DNA of 64,000 bases, taken from contig CP053160.1 of NCBI GenBank assembly GCA_014607495.2, forward strand, positions 13,578,001-13,642,000, given 5' to 3'. Below are positions 44,834 to 57,785 of the stretch, piece by piece. Origin of the DNA: Carposina sasakii (taxonomy: Eukaryota > Arthropoda > Insecta > Lepidoptera > Carposinidae). Below the pieces are notes generated by a model. That model saw nothing but the letters and a program-made list of their open reading frames with translations, was not told the origin of the DNA and did not search any database. Each line of letters begins with the position of its first letter. Position 1 is the first letter of the stretch. A program made the position numbers and the translations under genes.

Positions 44834-44882
44834 AATAGTATTGTATAAAAAAACCGATTCTGCCAATTCGGTAGCTTGGCAT
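44834..44882 (-). pseudogene. Open frame interrupted by the BEL insertion, upstream part
   Basis: ATG at 44882; 16 codons (MPSYRIGRIGFF) to the insertion point, continuing in phase at 38619 when the element is removed. Includes the right AATAG duplication (44834-44838). No function assigned. Confidence 0.25.
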
Positions 44883-46257
44883 TTTGCAAAAAATACGAGC
44901 GATTTCAGTTGTATAAAAATATTTCTGGAAAATTATTATTTAGGTATGTGCCTTGGGGCTAAATATTTCTAATGGTCAAATAGCCTATCTGAAGGATAAA
45001 GTTAATGCTGTCTCTATCTTGATCAAGTTATAGAGAGAGACAGTATCCAATTTATTCTTTAGATTATCTATCTGACCTACTGGAAAAGTCGGCCCTATAA
45101 GTAAAAAGAGTAAACTCACATATAAAAATTATTTGAATCTTTTTGTTACTAATATGTATAAAAACATGTCTCATAGCTAGATACAATAATATGACCTGAA
45201 TAATGATGTGGATTAGGAGTAGGGTAATATAGGGATGACTTATTATGAATCATGTAAACATCTAACTTAGAAACAAAAAGTTGTAATAAGTTTAGGGAAG
45301 GCAAACGAAAAGCAACTGAAAGACCATATACTAATGATTTATCAGTTTACAAATCAAATAGCAATAGCAAAATACAATACTCGTCAATCTTATGAAGCTA
45401 AAATTATGTTGAAATTTATTCATCATTTCGTGCCCATTACTAATTTCTCGTAATAATAATTATTTCATATTCGTAAAATAAAAGCTTACCGTGGTCTCAA
45501 AATAATTATGTATTACCCACTTATTATTTGGTTTGCCTTAATAACTAGAATTAAATATAAATTATTCAACTAAGACTCTTACCATCGAAATACTTTTACG
45601 TAAATTACAAAATAATAAATCATCTACATCAATCATTTAATAAACAGGTGGAAAAATATTATAAAAGCAATTTGTATGATTACCCATTTTTTCTAAAAAC
45701 TCACTTTACCTACTTACTTCTCTGTGACTGATAAAAAAAAATATAAGTTTTCTAGTCTTTATTTATTTTACCTACAGAATTGTTATATCGTATAGTCTCT
45801 TCAATATTCATTTATCATTTTCACATAACTATTATTATCGTGTCATAAGCCCGTAATTTAACATAAAAGGCGAAAGAGCTCCAATAAAACGAGGGACTTG
45901 TTTCTTCGCGCAGAATAATTTCACGGCACCGCAATAAATAAGTAAACATAATGATACCATTGCCCCTTACTAAAACATTGCCTAGTGTGTTTTATTTTAT
46001 TTTCTCACCTCAAGTATTCTCAAATAGGCGTGTAAAGTTTGGGAATTACCACGCGTTGCGATCATTGCCATAGATAAGATATTTAATAGATAACCAAGTT
46101 CGTATTACAATGTACGTATGTGAGAACGGTTTGTAGGTACCTTATTTCAAATTTTCTAATCAATCCATTTTATTCCAACGTAGAAAATAAAAAAGAAGTA
46201 TTATGAAAATCAGGTTTGTCATAGATATAATATAATATTTGGTAGGTAAACATTTAT
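44883..46257. other. No gene recognised
   Basis: AT-rich. 45010-45055 has an imperfect inverted repeat (CTGTCTCTAT...AGAGACAG). Nothing else seen. Confidence 0.4.
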
Positions 46258-46524
46258 TGGCCGCGTGGTGCCGGCAGAGTAGAATTCGTACCACCCCATG
46301 TCTGCCCGTGGGTATCGTACGAGGCGATTAAGGGTTCCCGGGAGGCGGGCAGCAGCGCCTCCCGTGTTTCAACATAGTCCAAAATACAAACTGCGGTCAC
46401 CAACCTGTCTGCCCAGCGTGGTGACTATGGGCAAATACCCCTCATGGCAGTCTTGTGGCGTGCCCTGGGGGAGGCCTACGTCCAGCAGTGGACTGCAATA
46501 GGCTGTTGATGATGATGATGATGA
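46258..46524 (+). mobile_element. GAT-tailed short interspersed element, full-length copy
   Basis: Begins TGGCCGCGTGGTGCCGGCAG, passes GGCGATTAAGGGTTCCCGGG and ACTGCGGTCACCAACCTGTC, ends GTCCAGCAGTGGACTGCAAT AGGCTG and a (GAT)n tail. Counterpart of 7478-7740 in the opposite orientation. The 67-codon frame inside it is not a gene. Confidence 0.8.
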
Positions 46525-48552
46525 AACATTTATTCAGATAATCAACATGAAGTGAAGGGAGAGATTTCTAGCTACTGTTACAGAAATGTATAAGTACATA
46601 CAGTGAAACTACCTATATGATAAATTAGAGATTGATTTGCCCCCCTTGCTATCTTTTATCTTCAATACAAAATACTGATATTATAAAAAGACCTGCCTAT
46701 TTCAGGTGCTCTACTCTATGCCGTTAAATGTCGTGAAGAGAAACAATAAATCGCACGTTATGTCGGAGTATCACCCCCAACATGCAGCCCGTTGCGAATA
46801 AATTTGCCTTTGTTAGCTACCAGCGAGATAGCTGTTATAGGTAATTAGGTCAATAAACTGATGAAGTTTTACATGGTTAGGTAGGTCACTTGTTCGGAGT
46901 TACTTATCTGTTTTATTTTTCTTTGATCTGCCTAGATACTTATAGTTCTAGGTGTTACATATTCGGTTTAAGTGTCACTGATTAAACTGCTGGTATTGAC
47001 TGCCTGGTTAAGTGTTTCAAGTTCACAGAGGATTAAAAATGTTTCATATACCTACCTTACCTATATTCCACATAAACTGAATTTAAATTAGTATGCCCTT
47101 TTTGCGGCCGCTATTACCTAGTACTTTGATTACTCTAGTAGTCCGCGTAAGCTTTAGAATTCACGTTTTTCCGATTATCGGATGCTTACGTCTTATAATC
47201 TTATGATCTGGTCTGTGTATAATTATTATACTTTGTAAGACTATAATTATCTTAAATAATACATTTTGCCACTACTATATCTATCGTTTATTCATTTATA
47301 CAGTCCACGCTCTCCATTAGTTATCAAACATAGTGAAAAATTCAAATACATAGGTAGGTACAGTTGATTGCTCGGTAAGTTAATCCAAGCTATATTTTAA
47401 TAGGAATATAATACAAAGCGAAGTCATTTGCACATATAGAAAAAAAAATTGTTATCTCATACATCGGCCACTTTCAGCGAAAATTTGTACTTTAATTAAA
47501 TAATTACCATTATTTCGTACTAAGGGCATTAAACCCGTAATTTTGGTGATATATTACACAATTAAGATTTAAGTGTGCCTTTCAGAGAATTTATTAAAAT
47601 TTAATAGCCCATTTCCTAATTATTGTTTGGATTGTGTGATATTATAAGAAGTTTATGATATTAATAAAACTTTGTGTGGATACAATCGTCTGATTCAAAA
47701 CATCTGACTTTAGCTGATGTAAACGTGTATGTGATATATATGACTGTGGGGGAACCTGCAAAATATTAATTGTCCCAAATTCTGCCTACTCTTAACTTTC
47801 TATCATGTTTTTATCATACGCTTTCTGTAATTTGAAGATTTTGCAGCAGTTTTTGACACAAGAATCTTGTGAAATTTTAGCATAATTAATACCCATGTTA
47901 TTGATATTACTTATTAAATTTTATTTTCCTATAAAACACAGGATTAGTACTATAATTAGTATCCTCCCTTGGGAATTGGTAAAATATTACCTTTTACTTG
48001 TCTTATTCAAAATTTTCCAACTATATTGTCATTTCAAATTTTAAAATCTTACTGTAACCGAGTCATCTTAATAATCATATTAACTTAAAACCCGTCCCTA
48101 TAACTAATACTAGCCTTAATAAATAGAAACAGTAATGGAATTCAGGCCATTTGTACTCAATCCAATCAGCCTTAATTAACGATCAAAGACTTTATTGAAA
48201 ACAGAATACAATTGTTATGCAAAATAGGTACTTTAAAATACATAGCAGAGGTAAAACATTATGTTTGCTCGTGAAACAAAGAGATATAAACTCTATTACT
48301 ACGGTATAAGATTTGAATGAAGTACCCTTAAACATTGAACCATTCAAGTGTGTAGTATTTATAGAATTTCATGTTCTCTAGATCAGATAATTTGATACTG
48401 TTATAGTCAGCTTAAGTAACGATACACTTGGTTGTTGAATTTCAAACTAGAATATGGAAATCAAATAAGTGATTTCGGTCAAATATTTTGTCGATGTTTA
48501 AAATTGCTCTTACGACGTAAAAAATACTGAGGGGTAAGCACGAACCTTTTTA
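46525..48552. other. No feature recognised
   Basis: AT-rich unique-looking DNA; no exon, repeat or RNA signature seen. Confidence 0.4.
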
Positions 48553-48591
48553 CGCGGCGTAACGCTAGCGACTCGCTACCGTTACGCCGCG
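48553..48591. repeat. 39-bp GC-rich palindrome
   Basis: Arms CGCGGCGTAACG and CGTTACGCCGCG (12 bp, perfect) continue through one C/C mismatch into TAGCGA/TCGCTA around a single central C. That is 18 paired bases per side in DNA that is otherwise strongly AT-rich. Confidence 0.85.
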
Positions 48592-50590
48592 AGCGTTACC
48601 TTAGCTTCTTAGAAAATATCAGATTTTAATAACAAAGACGTTTACGTAAAAAAAAAATATTAGTTGAGATCTTGAATGTTCCATCGCGTTTTCTATTTCA
48701 TAGCAAAAATAATAGGCAATTTCTGAGAATCACTTCGCCATCACAAATAATTTTATACCAGAAAATCCTTGACTCCGTATATTAATATTACGTAATTGTT
48801 TATTCCGACAATAGGTATTAATTAAGAGATTGAACTTAATAAGTTAATAAATAAACGTAATAATAATGGTAAAAGCAGATCTATTATATACCTAACCTAA
48901 CGAACTGATGCGTTTCAAATTAGGCGTTCCGTCCATTAGACTGTTTAGTAATAAGCTGCAGATGTTGATGCTAGAGACCGAATTCATAGGATGACTATGC
49001 GAATTTAAAGCTAAGTGAAAAACCATTGAAATCACTAAACTAACGAAAAGCTACATCTAAAAAGATCCAACTTGTAATAAATGTATCTATGAATTAAAAT
49101 GAGTATGATGAGATCATAAATTATTGTTTCATGAACAGTAGTTCGAGGGCCATTTTTGATGGAGGTTCAACGCACTCTAGTACACAGTATTTAATATTAA
49201 TCACGGATCCCACAGTCAAACGGCGCAAGCAGTTTTGTGGAACGTTGTACCTAATTTTAAGTCCTAGAATATTTAAAGAATAATAAATAAATAAATAAAT
49301 AAATAAAATAATCATAAGAAAAATCCTTACTCTACTATTATCGCTGTGTAGTAACTTAGTTTTGGTCTCACTGTAGGTTTTCAATATTTTTTTAATTATG
49401 TACCACTAACTTGCAATAATTATATCCATCTATATTAGAAAAGCTCGAACAAACTTCTAAACATCTTCTAGTCCAGACAATTAATGCCTACCGTCTTATT
49501 GTTTCGTGATTAATTTCCTAAGTATCTCAAATCGTCTATTACCATTGGATATACGTATATATTTGACTATGGTTTAGTCATGTTACGTAGACACGTAAAA
49601 CGAGGCCGTTCTATCCATTAGTCTGTTTAGTAATTAGGTGCTACCGGACTACTAACAGATGTGGAGATACGGACCGCTGAGCTAGTGGAATTGGATGGGT
49701 AGGTCTGTGCTATATTTTGCTGAAGCTAGTTTGGCGAAATGTTTTTAACACCCTTTACAGAGAGGTGTTATTATTAACTTTAGATTTTTAAAACGTCTTT
49801 TTTAACAATATTCGTACATAAGATACTTATAATCACATCATTAAATATCCGACACTACCTATGTAACATAAAAAACCACAAAGCCAAATACCGAAGAAAA
49901 CCTAAGACGAGTGTCTTAGGCTTATTAGTACACATTAAAGTTTTAGATACTTTCTGTCGGTTAGATTTTTTTACTTATACAATAATATCTCTGGCACGTT
50001 TATAAAATGTTGTTAAAACAAAAAAATCTAAAAAGCAATATAAAAATGTCAGTTACAAAATATACAAATGCTACAAAACTATACCATTCAAATAATATCG
50101 TAAATAAAATAAAATCAAAGGCTACATCGGGCACGCGGGCGAACGTTATGCTATATTCTTAAAAAACAATTTCAATTCAATTCGCAATATAAAAATATGC
50201 TACAGTCTACATATACGAGTAAAAAAATAAATAAATACAATAAATGTTAATAATACTTCGCGTTTATGTAATTTTAATTAAGTAGATAATACAATATTAT
50301 GGTATTTTTGTTATGATGAATGTTAGTATGATGTGTTTTCTAAAGAATAAGTTACAAGCCTAACGATATTAGATAATATAATATTGTTCTAAATATTATT
50401 CTTCCTCCTAATATTTCAACATGTGTTCACCATCTACACTATTCAAGCAAGAATTCCAATTGGTAATTTGAAGTTGCCAATAGTCACAGTATAATTCAGT
50501 ATATCACATAATCTTTATAAGAATTGTGTTCAAGAATAGCTCGTTGGGACATCAAAACTCCATCATGCGCCAATGCGAGCTCGGCGTGCG
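48592..50590. other. No gene recognised; one microsatellite
   Basis: (TAAA)n at about 49281-49310. Otherwise AT-rich, no feature seen. Confidence 0.4.
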
Positions 50591-50809
50591 TACCCGCTTA
50601 TAGATATATGTTTATTTTATGCGTGAACCCCTATGCGAATCCTTTTTATCTGTATTAGAATTATGTACTTTATATTACACATATGGCGGTTATGGTATAA
50701 TTATAAATGATATTGAGTAGCTGAAATATTAAAAAGACTGAAATATTAGCTGAATTATAATTGTATGGTATTTAGTTGTAAGGTCTGATTTCATAGCTTA
50801 TGACTATTT

Positions 50810-50893
50810 TTAAAGCTTGTAGTCTCTCCACCAAACTTCGCGCTCTTTCACCTTCTCCTGCCATTCCGGTAGGTACCTCTCCTGGTCCTTGCG
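50810..50893 (-). CDS. Putative terminal coding exon of an unidentified host gene
   Basis: Minus strand: after TTTATTTCTTCATGTGAGGTGATAG-like acceptor sequence (AG at 50894-50895), 27 codons RKDQERYLPEWQEKVKEREV... WWRDYKL end in TAA (50812-50810). The segment is much richer in GC and in charged and aromatic residues than any chance frame nearby, and an in-frame TAG directly upstream means it cannot extend without splicing. An alternative acceptor GACCAG lies 15 bases in. A minus-strand AATAAA near 50613-50618 could end a 3' UTR of about 200 bases. The protein is not recognised. Upstream exons would lie to the right but were not found. Confidence 0.45.
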   Translation of the reverse strand, partial: RKDQERYLPEWQEKVKEREVWWRDYKL

Positions 50894-52514
50894 CTATCAC
50901 CTCACATGAAGAAATAAAGGATATAGTACTCAATGAAAATATATAGATATATCATGTTGATGGTCCATTCAAAATCAGCTAGAATAAAAACTTAGCAATA
51001 TAGCTGAAAAGTATCGGAACTAAGTTGGTAAAACTCCGTAACTCCCCCGAGAACAACACAACACTTGAGAAATTTAGGAAAAAAGGGAAAATAAAAATCT
51101 TTCTCGGAACTTGGCCTCCGTCACTTGCGAAATGCTTTTAACGAAGTATAACATAATATCAAAGTTGAAAAATTGAACAATACTGAGGATAAAATTTTTA
51201 CGTTATAGTGACCAGAAGAGAGAATGTGTAGGTAGAAACATTCGTGGATGCAGTTTAGCCCTAATTTTCTTTTTAAGAAGATGAGTACTCCAGTAACATT
51301 AAAAAGTTACGAATATATATTGGTAATAGAGAAAAATCAATAATTGTCTACATTAGTACTCTTTATGCTTTATTGTACACAGTAAAGTTTTCACAAATAA
51401 AGTTTATGACAAAGAAAATGTACAAAGGCGTGCTTATTTCTAAAAGAGATTTCTTCCAGCAAACCAATCGTGAAAGAGAAATTTTAGTACTTATATGGCC
51501 TTGTATTTGCTGTCTTAGACTCATTAGAAAATTATTTAGGTATCTACAGTTTACTAGATGGTCTAATATAGTATCAATCCTACATCGTAACAAAACAAAT
51601 TTTTATTTTTTTTATGTAAGGACTATGAACCTGTTACACAAATAAATTATAATAAATTTATTTCCTGCTTCACAACAAAGAAGTATGAACCATAATTTTA
51701 CACCTTTATTATTTTTCTATTCTATCTATCTATTACCTTATCGCGAGATAGACTGTTGTTATTAACATGTTATACTACCTTTTTTGCATCTCCAATAATT
51801 CCACCTTTGTCATTAAAAAACAAAATTTCCATTTTATTACCAGTAAAAACATTTTTCGAATAAAAAGCTGCAAACATGTAAAGCTTACAAAGTCTCATAC
51901 GTGCATGAAAAATTAGCTCCAGTGCCGTGCAAACAAAGGCGACTGCACCGAGCCTATATTAATATTACACAAATTACACGCCACCGTGAACTAATGAGAA
52001 ACTAAATGCTCACCCAAGATTACCTACTCGCCCCACACCAAATGAGTTTATAGCGTGTTAATAATACCTATATCATTACAAATCAAAAGGGGCGATACTT
52101 TTAGTTTCAAAAAGCGTGTGGGTGTAAAAATATTTCCTTTCCAAAAATCGATATCAGAATCGTACTTCTAAACAGCTCTCTAATCAAAGAGTTTTAATTA
52201 AAATGTCAAATTAAATTTTTATTTAAATTTACGAAGGGGACTTTTGAAAGTGTAACTTTTAAGGGAAATTGTTTAAGGGAAAAAGGAAATTAATCTTTCT
52301 CTTAATTAGCAAAGTTGGTCGGACGCTAGGATGGGGAATTCAAGGCCAATAAATCAAGGTGTTGCTCCAGTTTTAGAGGAGAACCATTCTTTGCTTTTAA
52401 GATATCGATATAATCATTGCTTCTTTGTCAATATTTCACAGAGCGTGAATCGATATTTTTTTCGTGATTTTTATCGATACTTAATTTTTTACTGTAGGAA
52501 GCTACTTAATATTT
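50894..52514. other. No feature recognised
   Basis: AT-rich. Frames of 60-90 codons on both strands at 51363-51645 mirror each other and have no protein character. Confidence 0.4.
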
Positions 52515-52757
52515 GACGACCGATTGGTCTAGTAGGTAGTTACCCTGCCTGCGACGCCATAGGTCGTGGGTTCGAATCCCGGTAGGTGCAAACATTGATA
52601 TGATGAATATCGATGTTTGTTTCCGAGTCATGGATGTTTCTATACTTATCTATGTATTTATATACCGTTGCTTAGTACCCAACCCACAAGACCTTAGGGA
52701 TCTTAATGTGGAACTAGGTTAATGTGTTGTGTAGTGTGTGAATATTAAAAAAAATAT
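52515..52757 (+). mobile_element. tRNA-derived SINE, type 1, full length
   Basis: GACGACCGATTGGTCTAGTA start, A box within TGGTCTAGTAGG, B box GGTTCGAATCC, then TAGGTGCAAACATTGATATG, a body ending GTGTAGTGTGTGAATATT, and an A-rich tail. The head could be read as a tRNA, but the same 240 bp recurs at 60672-60917. Confidence 0.85.
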
Positions 52758-53344
52758 ATTAGATGCAATGACGTCACATATTTATAAATTAACCTTTCTA
52801 AATTTACCAGATCGTCAAATTGTGAATATGTAGTTAATATAGAATAATTGAAATAATCTACATTTACTTATGCGAAGTTTACACAAACAAATACTGATGC
52901 TCGTATAACTAACAATAAGCTAAGAGAACACTCAAAACAATTTTTCACCTCAACATCCTCCCCTAGCTCTAATACTCGTACACACACAAAATAGTTAACA
53001 AATGAAACATTAACCCGGGATTCTTGCGGTGACATCTCTAATGAGCGATGCACTCGAGCAGACAATTATGTAATTGGAAAATGACCCTTCGGCTTAACGC
53101 ATTACTGGTTATATCTGCGAAGGCCTTACGACCCTCTTGTGAGAGTAGTTGAAGCGGTGCCAAATAAAATGTAGTATGGATACTCTTTTGTTGAATTCTA
53201 TTGCGTATTTTGCAGAATGTAGTTGTGGTTTCAAAATTTGAATATTTTGAATTGTATTCAATCGTCACAGACTCTATTATATGTTACTATTCAGAATTTC
53301 AATACTCAAACAAATTGTTGGAAGTTTTGAATATTATTATTAAT
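52758..53344. other. No gene recognised
   Basis: Slightly GC-richer than its surroundings at 52900-53160, with overlapping minus frames of 65-76 codons and no domain. Possibly an old repeat. Confidence 0.35.
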
Positions 53345-53572
53345 AGTGTACGCCCGCGACTCCGTCCGCATGGACTGCATAAAAAAACAAAATTTCGGAA
53401 TTATCCGTGATAAAACCAATTTCCCGGGATAAAAAGTAGCCTATAGGTTAAGTGGAACCTGTCACAATATATTCCTGAAAACTGCATCGAAATAGGTTCA
53501 GCCGTTTCTGAGATTAGCGTGCACAAACATCAATCCGTTACAATTTTATTATATGTATAGATAGATTCTTTT
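53345..53572 (+). repeat. Dispersed repeat with CCCGCGACTCCGTCCGC start
   Basis: CCCGCGACTCCGTCCGCATG, CCCGGGATAAAAAGTAGCCT, TCGAAATAGGTTCAGCCGTT and a TTATATGTATAGAT end are a combination I recognise as a widespread insect repeat. Only one copy is in this window. Class not assigned. Confidence 0.6.
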
Positions 53573-53859
53573 TCATATTTGACCCATTTATAGGTTTTGT
53601 CATTTTATGTAAAATTTATTCATTCCATTGAATAGTTTAGTTGCTACAATGTTGCTATAACATAAAATTCGATAAAATAGGATTATGTAAAACATCAAAT
53701 ATATATTTTTTTCGATTCGATAATTAAATTATTTTATTAACTCCTTTTTGAGAGATGTATCACTTCTATACTTTAACATAATCACTGACCTTCTCCTTGA
53801 GGGCAATCAAAACGAATTTCACGGGTTTCGAGAATGTTTCTGAAAATAAGTACATACAT

Positions 53860-54110
53860 ACATATAATCACGTCTTTATCCCTTACGGGGTAGGCAGAGC
53901 ACCAAGGGCCGATAGAACGACATGGTGCCACTTCTGTGACCAATTTTGAGGGTATAGTTGAGATGTACAAGTTCGGTTAGTAGTGACAGGTGGTCAGCCC
54001 ATCGCCTACAAAACACCAAGACCCTCTTGTCCCTCTACTCACTTGTACAGTGTGCTCGGGAAGAGAAGCAGCTGTAGTTTTTTTTACCCCCAGAGCAGAA
54101 TAGAAAATAA
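53860..54110 (+). repeat. Dispersed 250-bp repeat, copy 2
   Basis: Same order of landmarks as 13640-13890 and the same orientation. Confidence 0.75.
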
Positions 54111-56481
54111 GTGTTTATCGAATTTACATGTTACATAATATAATGAGTAAAATTACCTAATATACGTGTTTGTGGTTCTTAAAAGATATAAATATTTATA
54201 ACTTTAAGAATTCATAATAATTCAAAACATATATAACTGTGTCTAAACATACACTGATCTTAAACTGACCTTAATTTCCATACAAAAAGTCATTTAACAC
54301 TTCAAAGTAAAATTACGACCTCTCTACTACTGGTTTGCAATTAGGGTTGTAGTTCTGAGAATCGAGAAGAAAAGCACTGACAAGAAATTGGGGTGGACGG
54401 GGCGGATAATTATAATTCCCCCGGGTTTAGGCCCCTAGTCATCCCCTAGTAAGGCCTCGGACCCTTGAAGGGGCTCGCTCGGGTAGTTATAATGTTAAAT
54501 AATTGAAAATGGCGATACTGATGGATTTAGTGGTAATCTGCTAGTTACGGACGAGGGATTGAAAATAAGTTGACAGTGAAAATGCTTTGACACATAGTCA
54601 ATGATTTGTCCTCTGTAGTTATTCATATCATCATAATACCTATTACTATAATAGCAAAAGATACTACATTTAATATTGTTATATAGATATCGTCCACATC
54701 TCTATCTTAAACAACTTATTTTATACAACTTAAGTAGACTTTAAATATAAGATAGTAGGTGATGTAATCTCGGGCTAGATTCCATAAATTCTCAAAATAT
54801 CTCCATGTTATTCCAAAACCAACATTTGATAGAGAAATATTACGGTCTGTCAAAAGACTATTCTAACAATCTTTTATTTAGTAATAACACGGACAAGTAA
54901 ATATTAACATAACAAAACCTAAAAGGCAAGGTTGATATAAAAGAGTGCTCATAACCCTCTCAATCATCAAAGATAAAGACATAACAGAGCCATTAGCTTC
55001 CATTTATAAATCAGTGCCCATTTGGAGGCACGCAACACCTCACCAATAGATTTACAGACATGACATTTCATGTTGTAGCTGCGTAGCGAATCTACTGGGG
55101 TAGATAGATTACGGTTTATAATGTTTTGTTTTGTTTTTTTTTTTAACTTACCATTTTAGTTAAGCATTTTTATACATTTATATATTAAAGAATTATTTTA
55201 ACTTTACATTTTAATATGCAACGTATTAATTAATTTTATAGTAAAAATTAGTAGTTGGGATAAGTTTAACTACTGAAGTTAAAAATAAGGAAGAGAAACA
55301 AGGAACCTACAGAAAAAAATGCAAATAATAATATTGAAATAATCTGTCGACTTATAGGGGAATATACGTAAGATACACACGTAAGATACAAAAGTAAAAA
55401 ACTCACACTAAACAAAAAAAACTATTAGATGAAACAACAGATTCTAGTTACACCAAAATGTCATGCAAAATCAATACAATTTCTCACTACATGCGTGCGA
55501 TAAACCAAATACCTTTACCAGTGAAACTTTGACTTATCTCTCTCACGTAGTGGGTCGTTACGTAGAAATTATGGTCGTGGCTAAACACATGCTACATTTA
55601 CTTGGAAGTTGGTTTCGCCTGAACAACTTCGGGGTAGGGTTGAACCCGGTGAACAAAAAGTGCGTGTATCTGACGATGACATTAACTAAAACAGTTGGCT
55701 ATAAAATGTGGGTTTTGATACAGACTAATATCCCAACATACTCGTAGTGTAGTGAAACTTCCTTAACCTAGCATTATTTTGCCATAAAGCGTAATTGCAA
55801 AATAATATATAAATAAATTCCATTTCATTAATTTCGCAGATTGGAAACAAAAACGTTATAATTAGAATTAATTACACAAAGCTTTGTTATGGCAGGCATT
55901 TTAATGACAAGCCTTATGTAGAAAGCGAAAATTAATTATTTTTTGTAAATATTAACAATTTTACTGGAATGATAGCACAAAATTTTTGATTAAACCCGAA
56001 AAATTAATAACTTTAGAGAATTAATAACAAATTCAAACAAATGCAGTTACATTTTCGGCTGAACCAATGAAAAAATTTAAAAATAATAATTATATAAAAA
56101 ATTAATATAAAATTCGTGTCAAAGGTTTTTCATTTTTCGTCAAAAAAACAACGGAATAGTCGGCGCTTAGAAATATTTACTTGTTATAAAGAAAATAATT
56201 ATTAAATTCTTTTCGTAATACATCAGTTTTACGCTACATAGCATTATTTTGTAAATGTATCGAATTTTTCATTCAAAATATCAAAAACTATAAGTTCTAA
56301 ACGTTAAAAAGACCAATTTAATCTCGAATCTCAAAAAAGACCATGGCCAAAATATTTAAATTAATTTCAAAAATTCCTTTATATAATAACATTTAAATTA
56401 CATACAACCAAATCATTAAACCAATTTAATAAGTTATTAATATAAGTTATGCGCTTTTCCACGTATTTGTCTACCTACCTA
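54111..56481. other. No gene recognised; one GC-rich patch
   Basis: 54390-54485 is GC-rich with CCCCCGGGTTTAGGCCCCTA and a partly mirrored GGGGCTCGCTCGGG; it may be an element end. The 94-codon plus frame at 55463-55747 has no domain. The rest is AT-rich. Confidence 0.4.
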
Positions 56482-56484
56482 TTA

Positions 56485-56771
56485 GGCTCAATTTACACCG
56501 CCACGGAATGGAATGGAAGCGACTTTTTGCTACGTAATCGTATGTAGCATAATGAACTTTATATCAATGGTGTAACACACAAATTAAATAAAAGCAAAAA
56601 AATTGGACGCGCGTCTTCCGCGGAATCCTCGCGCATTCTCGAGAATTCTCCGGTGATTTGACGTATCGGAATTTGGGAATTGACGTTGATGATTTAAAGT
56701 TCATTATGCTATATACGATTTCGATTCAAAAAGTCGATTCCGTTCCATTCCGCGGCGGTGTAAAATAAGCC
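56485..56771. mobile_element. MITE, PIF/Harbinger-like
   Basis: A 287-bp element. Ends GGCTCAATTTACACCGCC and GGCGGTGTAAAATAAGCC are inverted repeats, and pairing continues for about 85 bases (CATAATGAACTTTA on the left; TAAAGTTCATTATG on the right). It is flanked by TTA on both sides (56482-56484 and 56772-56774), the 3-bp duplication used by PIF/Harbinger transposases. No ORF. Confidence 0.8.
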
Positions 56772-56984
56772 TTAGTGAGTAGACAGCAATCAACTGAGTG
56801 CTTGTAATTATAAGGGATAATTTATTATAGTGAATAAAAAAATATCTATTTTTGAGTCTATTAGGCTACATGTGTAGGTGGGTATTATAAACAAATATAA
56901 AACCAGCGAAGGCAGCCTATTTTTAATATCTACGTAGATACCTAACTCTCGTCGCAATTTCGAGATGATCGAAACACAGAGTGA

Positions 56985-57230
56985 CTACTAAAAAATCTCC
57001 ATTGAGGGGTCGCCCACCACCACCGCGCTCTACACCCTCCGCCGACCCTCGGATCCGCCGACTCATGATCACGAACATAAGACCACAGTCGCAACGAGAA
57101 TCCAGATCCAAGCACCTACTCGTAGCATGCAACCATAAATACATAGCTGCTAATCCGAAAACCAATTAAAATTTTTAATCGACACATGCCTTGCCAACAC
57201 CCATGGCAACATCAGGATTAGTTTTCCATG
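56985..57230 (-). repeat. Dispersed repeat R, copy 3
   Basis: On the minus strand GATCCGAGGGTCGGCGGAGG, GGTGGTGG and TTCTCGTTGCGACTGTGG follow the order of 22795-23010. Frames on both strands here (62 and 80 codons) are products of GC content. Confidence 0.6.
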
Positions 57231-57634
57231 TTAGTTCTAATGGACGCCTGATACAATGAAATACTAAAAAATCGTTAGAAATTAAACATTCAAAAAGTCC
57301 CATATTTCTATGTTTTAGCACGAAGGATTCGTAACGTAACATTACTTTATCTTGGTCAAAACAGGCGCAAAATCATATTCAGTGAACTTCAGCTCTGTCT
57401 ATATAGTGTTAACACGATAATGTTCACTGAACCAACAAAATCCTAACGGAACGAATATCAATAAATTTTGATTTGATTTTTATTCCTTTGATTTTTCTGT
57501 TGCTTAGATATGCATTTTGTATAGTGTTATTGTTTATTGTTGGTAGGTACCTACTACGTGTAGTAGCTATGTAGTAGCATAGAAGAATATGTTGACGTTG
57601 AGTAGATAAATGGAAATGTTACACTATTAATGTG

Positions 57635-57785
57635 ATTTTTTTTTCATAAGATTCCTAAGGTCTTGGTCGTGAATACTAAAGCGGTATTTAAAAGATACAT
57701 ATTAAACATATTCATCATATCAATGTTGCTACCTACCTAGTGCAGTTTAGGCACGGTAGGCAGGGTCTGCCAAAATTGGTCGTCG
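57635..57785 (-). repeat. Type-1 SINE, decayed copy
   Basis: The plus strand shows TTCCTAAGGTCTTGGTCGTG, TCATCATATCAATGTTGC and a remnant GGCACGGTAGGCAGGGTC, the reverse of the type-1 SINE with the B box lost. Confidence 0.6.

Noticed and set aside
44580..44882. Minus-strand frame starting at 44882 and running into the LTR
   Set aside because: It crosses the insertion boundary; its LTR part is noncoding element sequence.
51363..51645. Overlapping 76- and 90-codon frames on opposite strands
   Set aside because: Mutual complements in AT-rich DNA with no protein character.
52515..52600. A tRNA gene on the plus strand
   Set aside because: The tRNA-like head is followed by the same 170-bp body seen at 60672-60917 and 37499-37717.
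55463..55747. 94-codon plus-strand frame
   Set aside because: No recognisable motif or splice structure; treated as chance.
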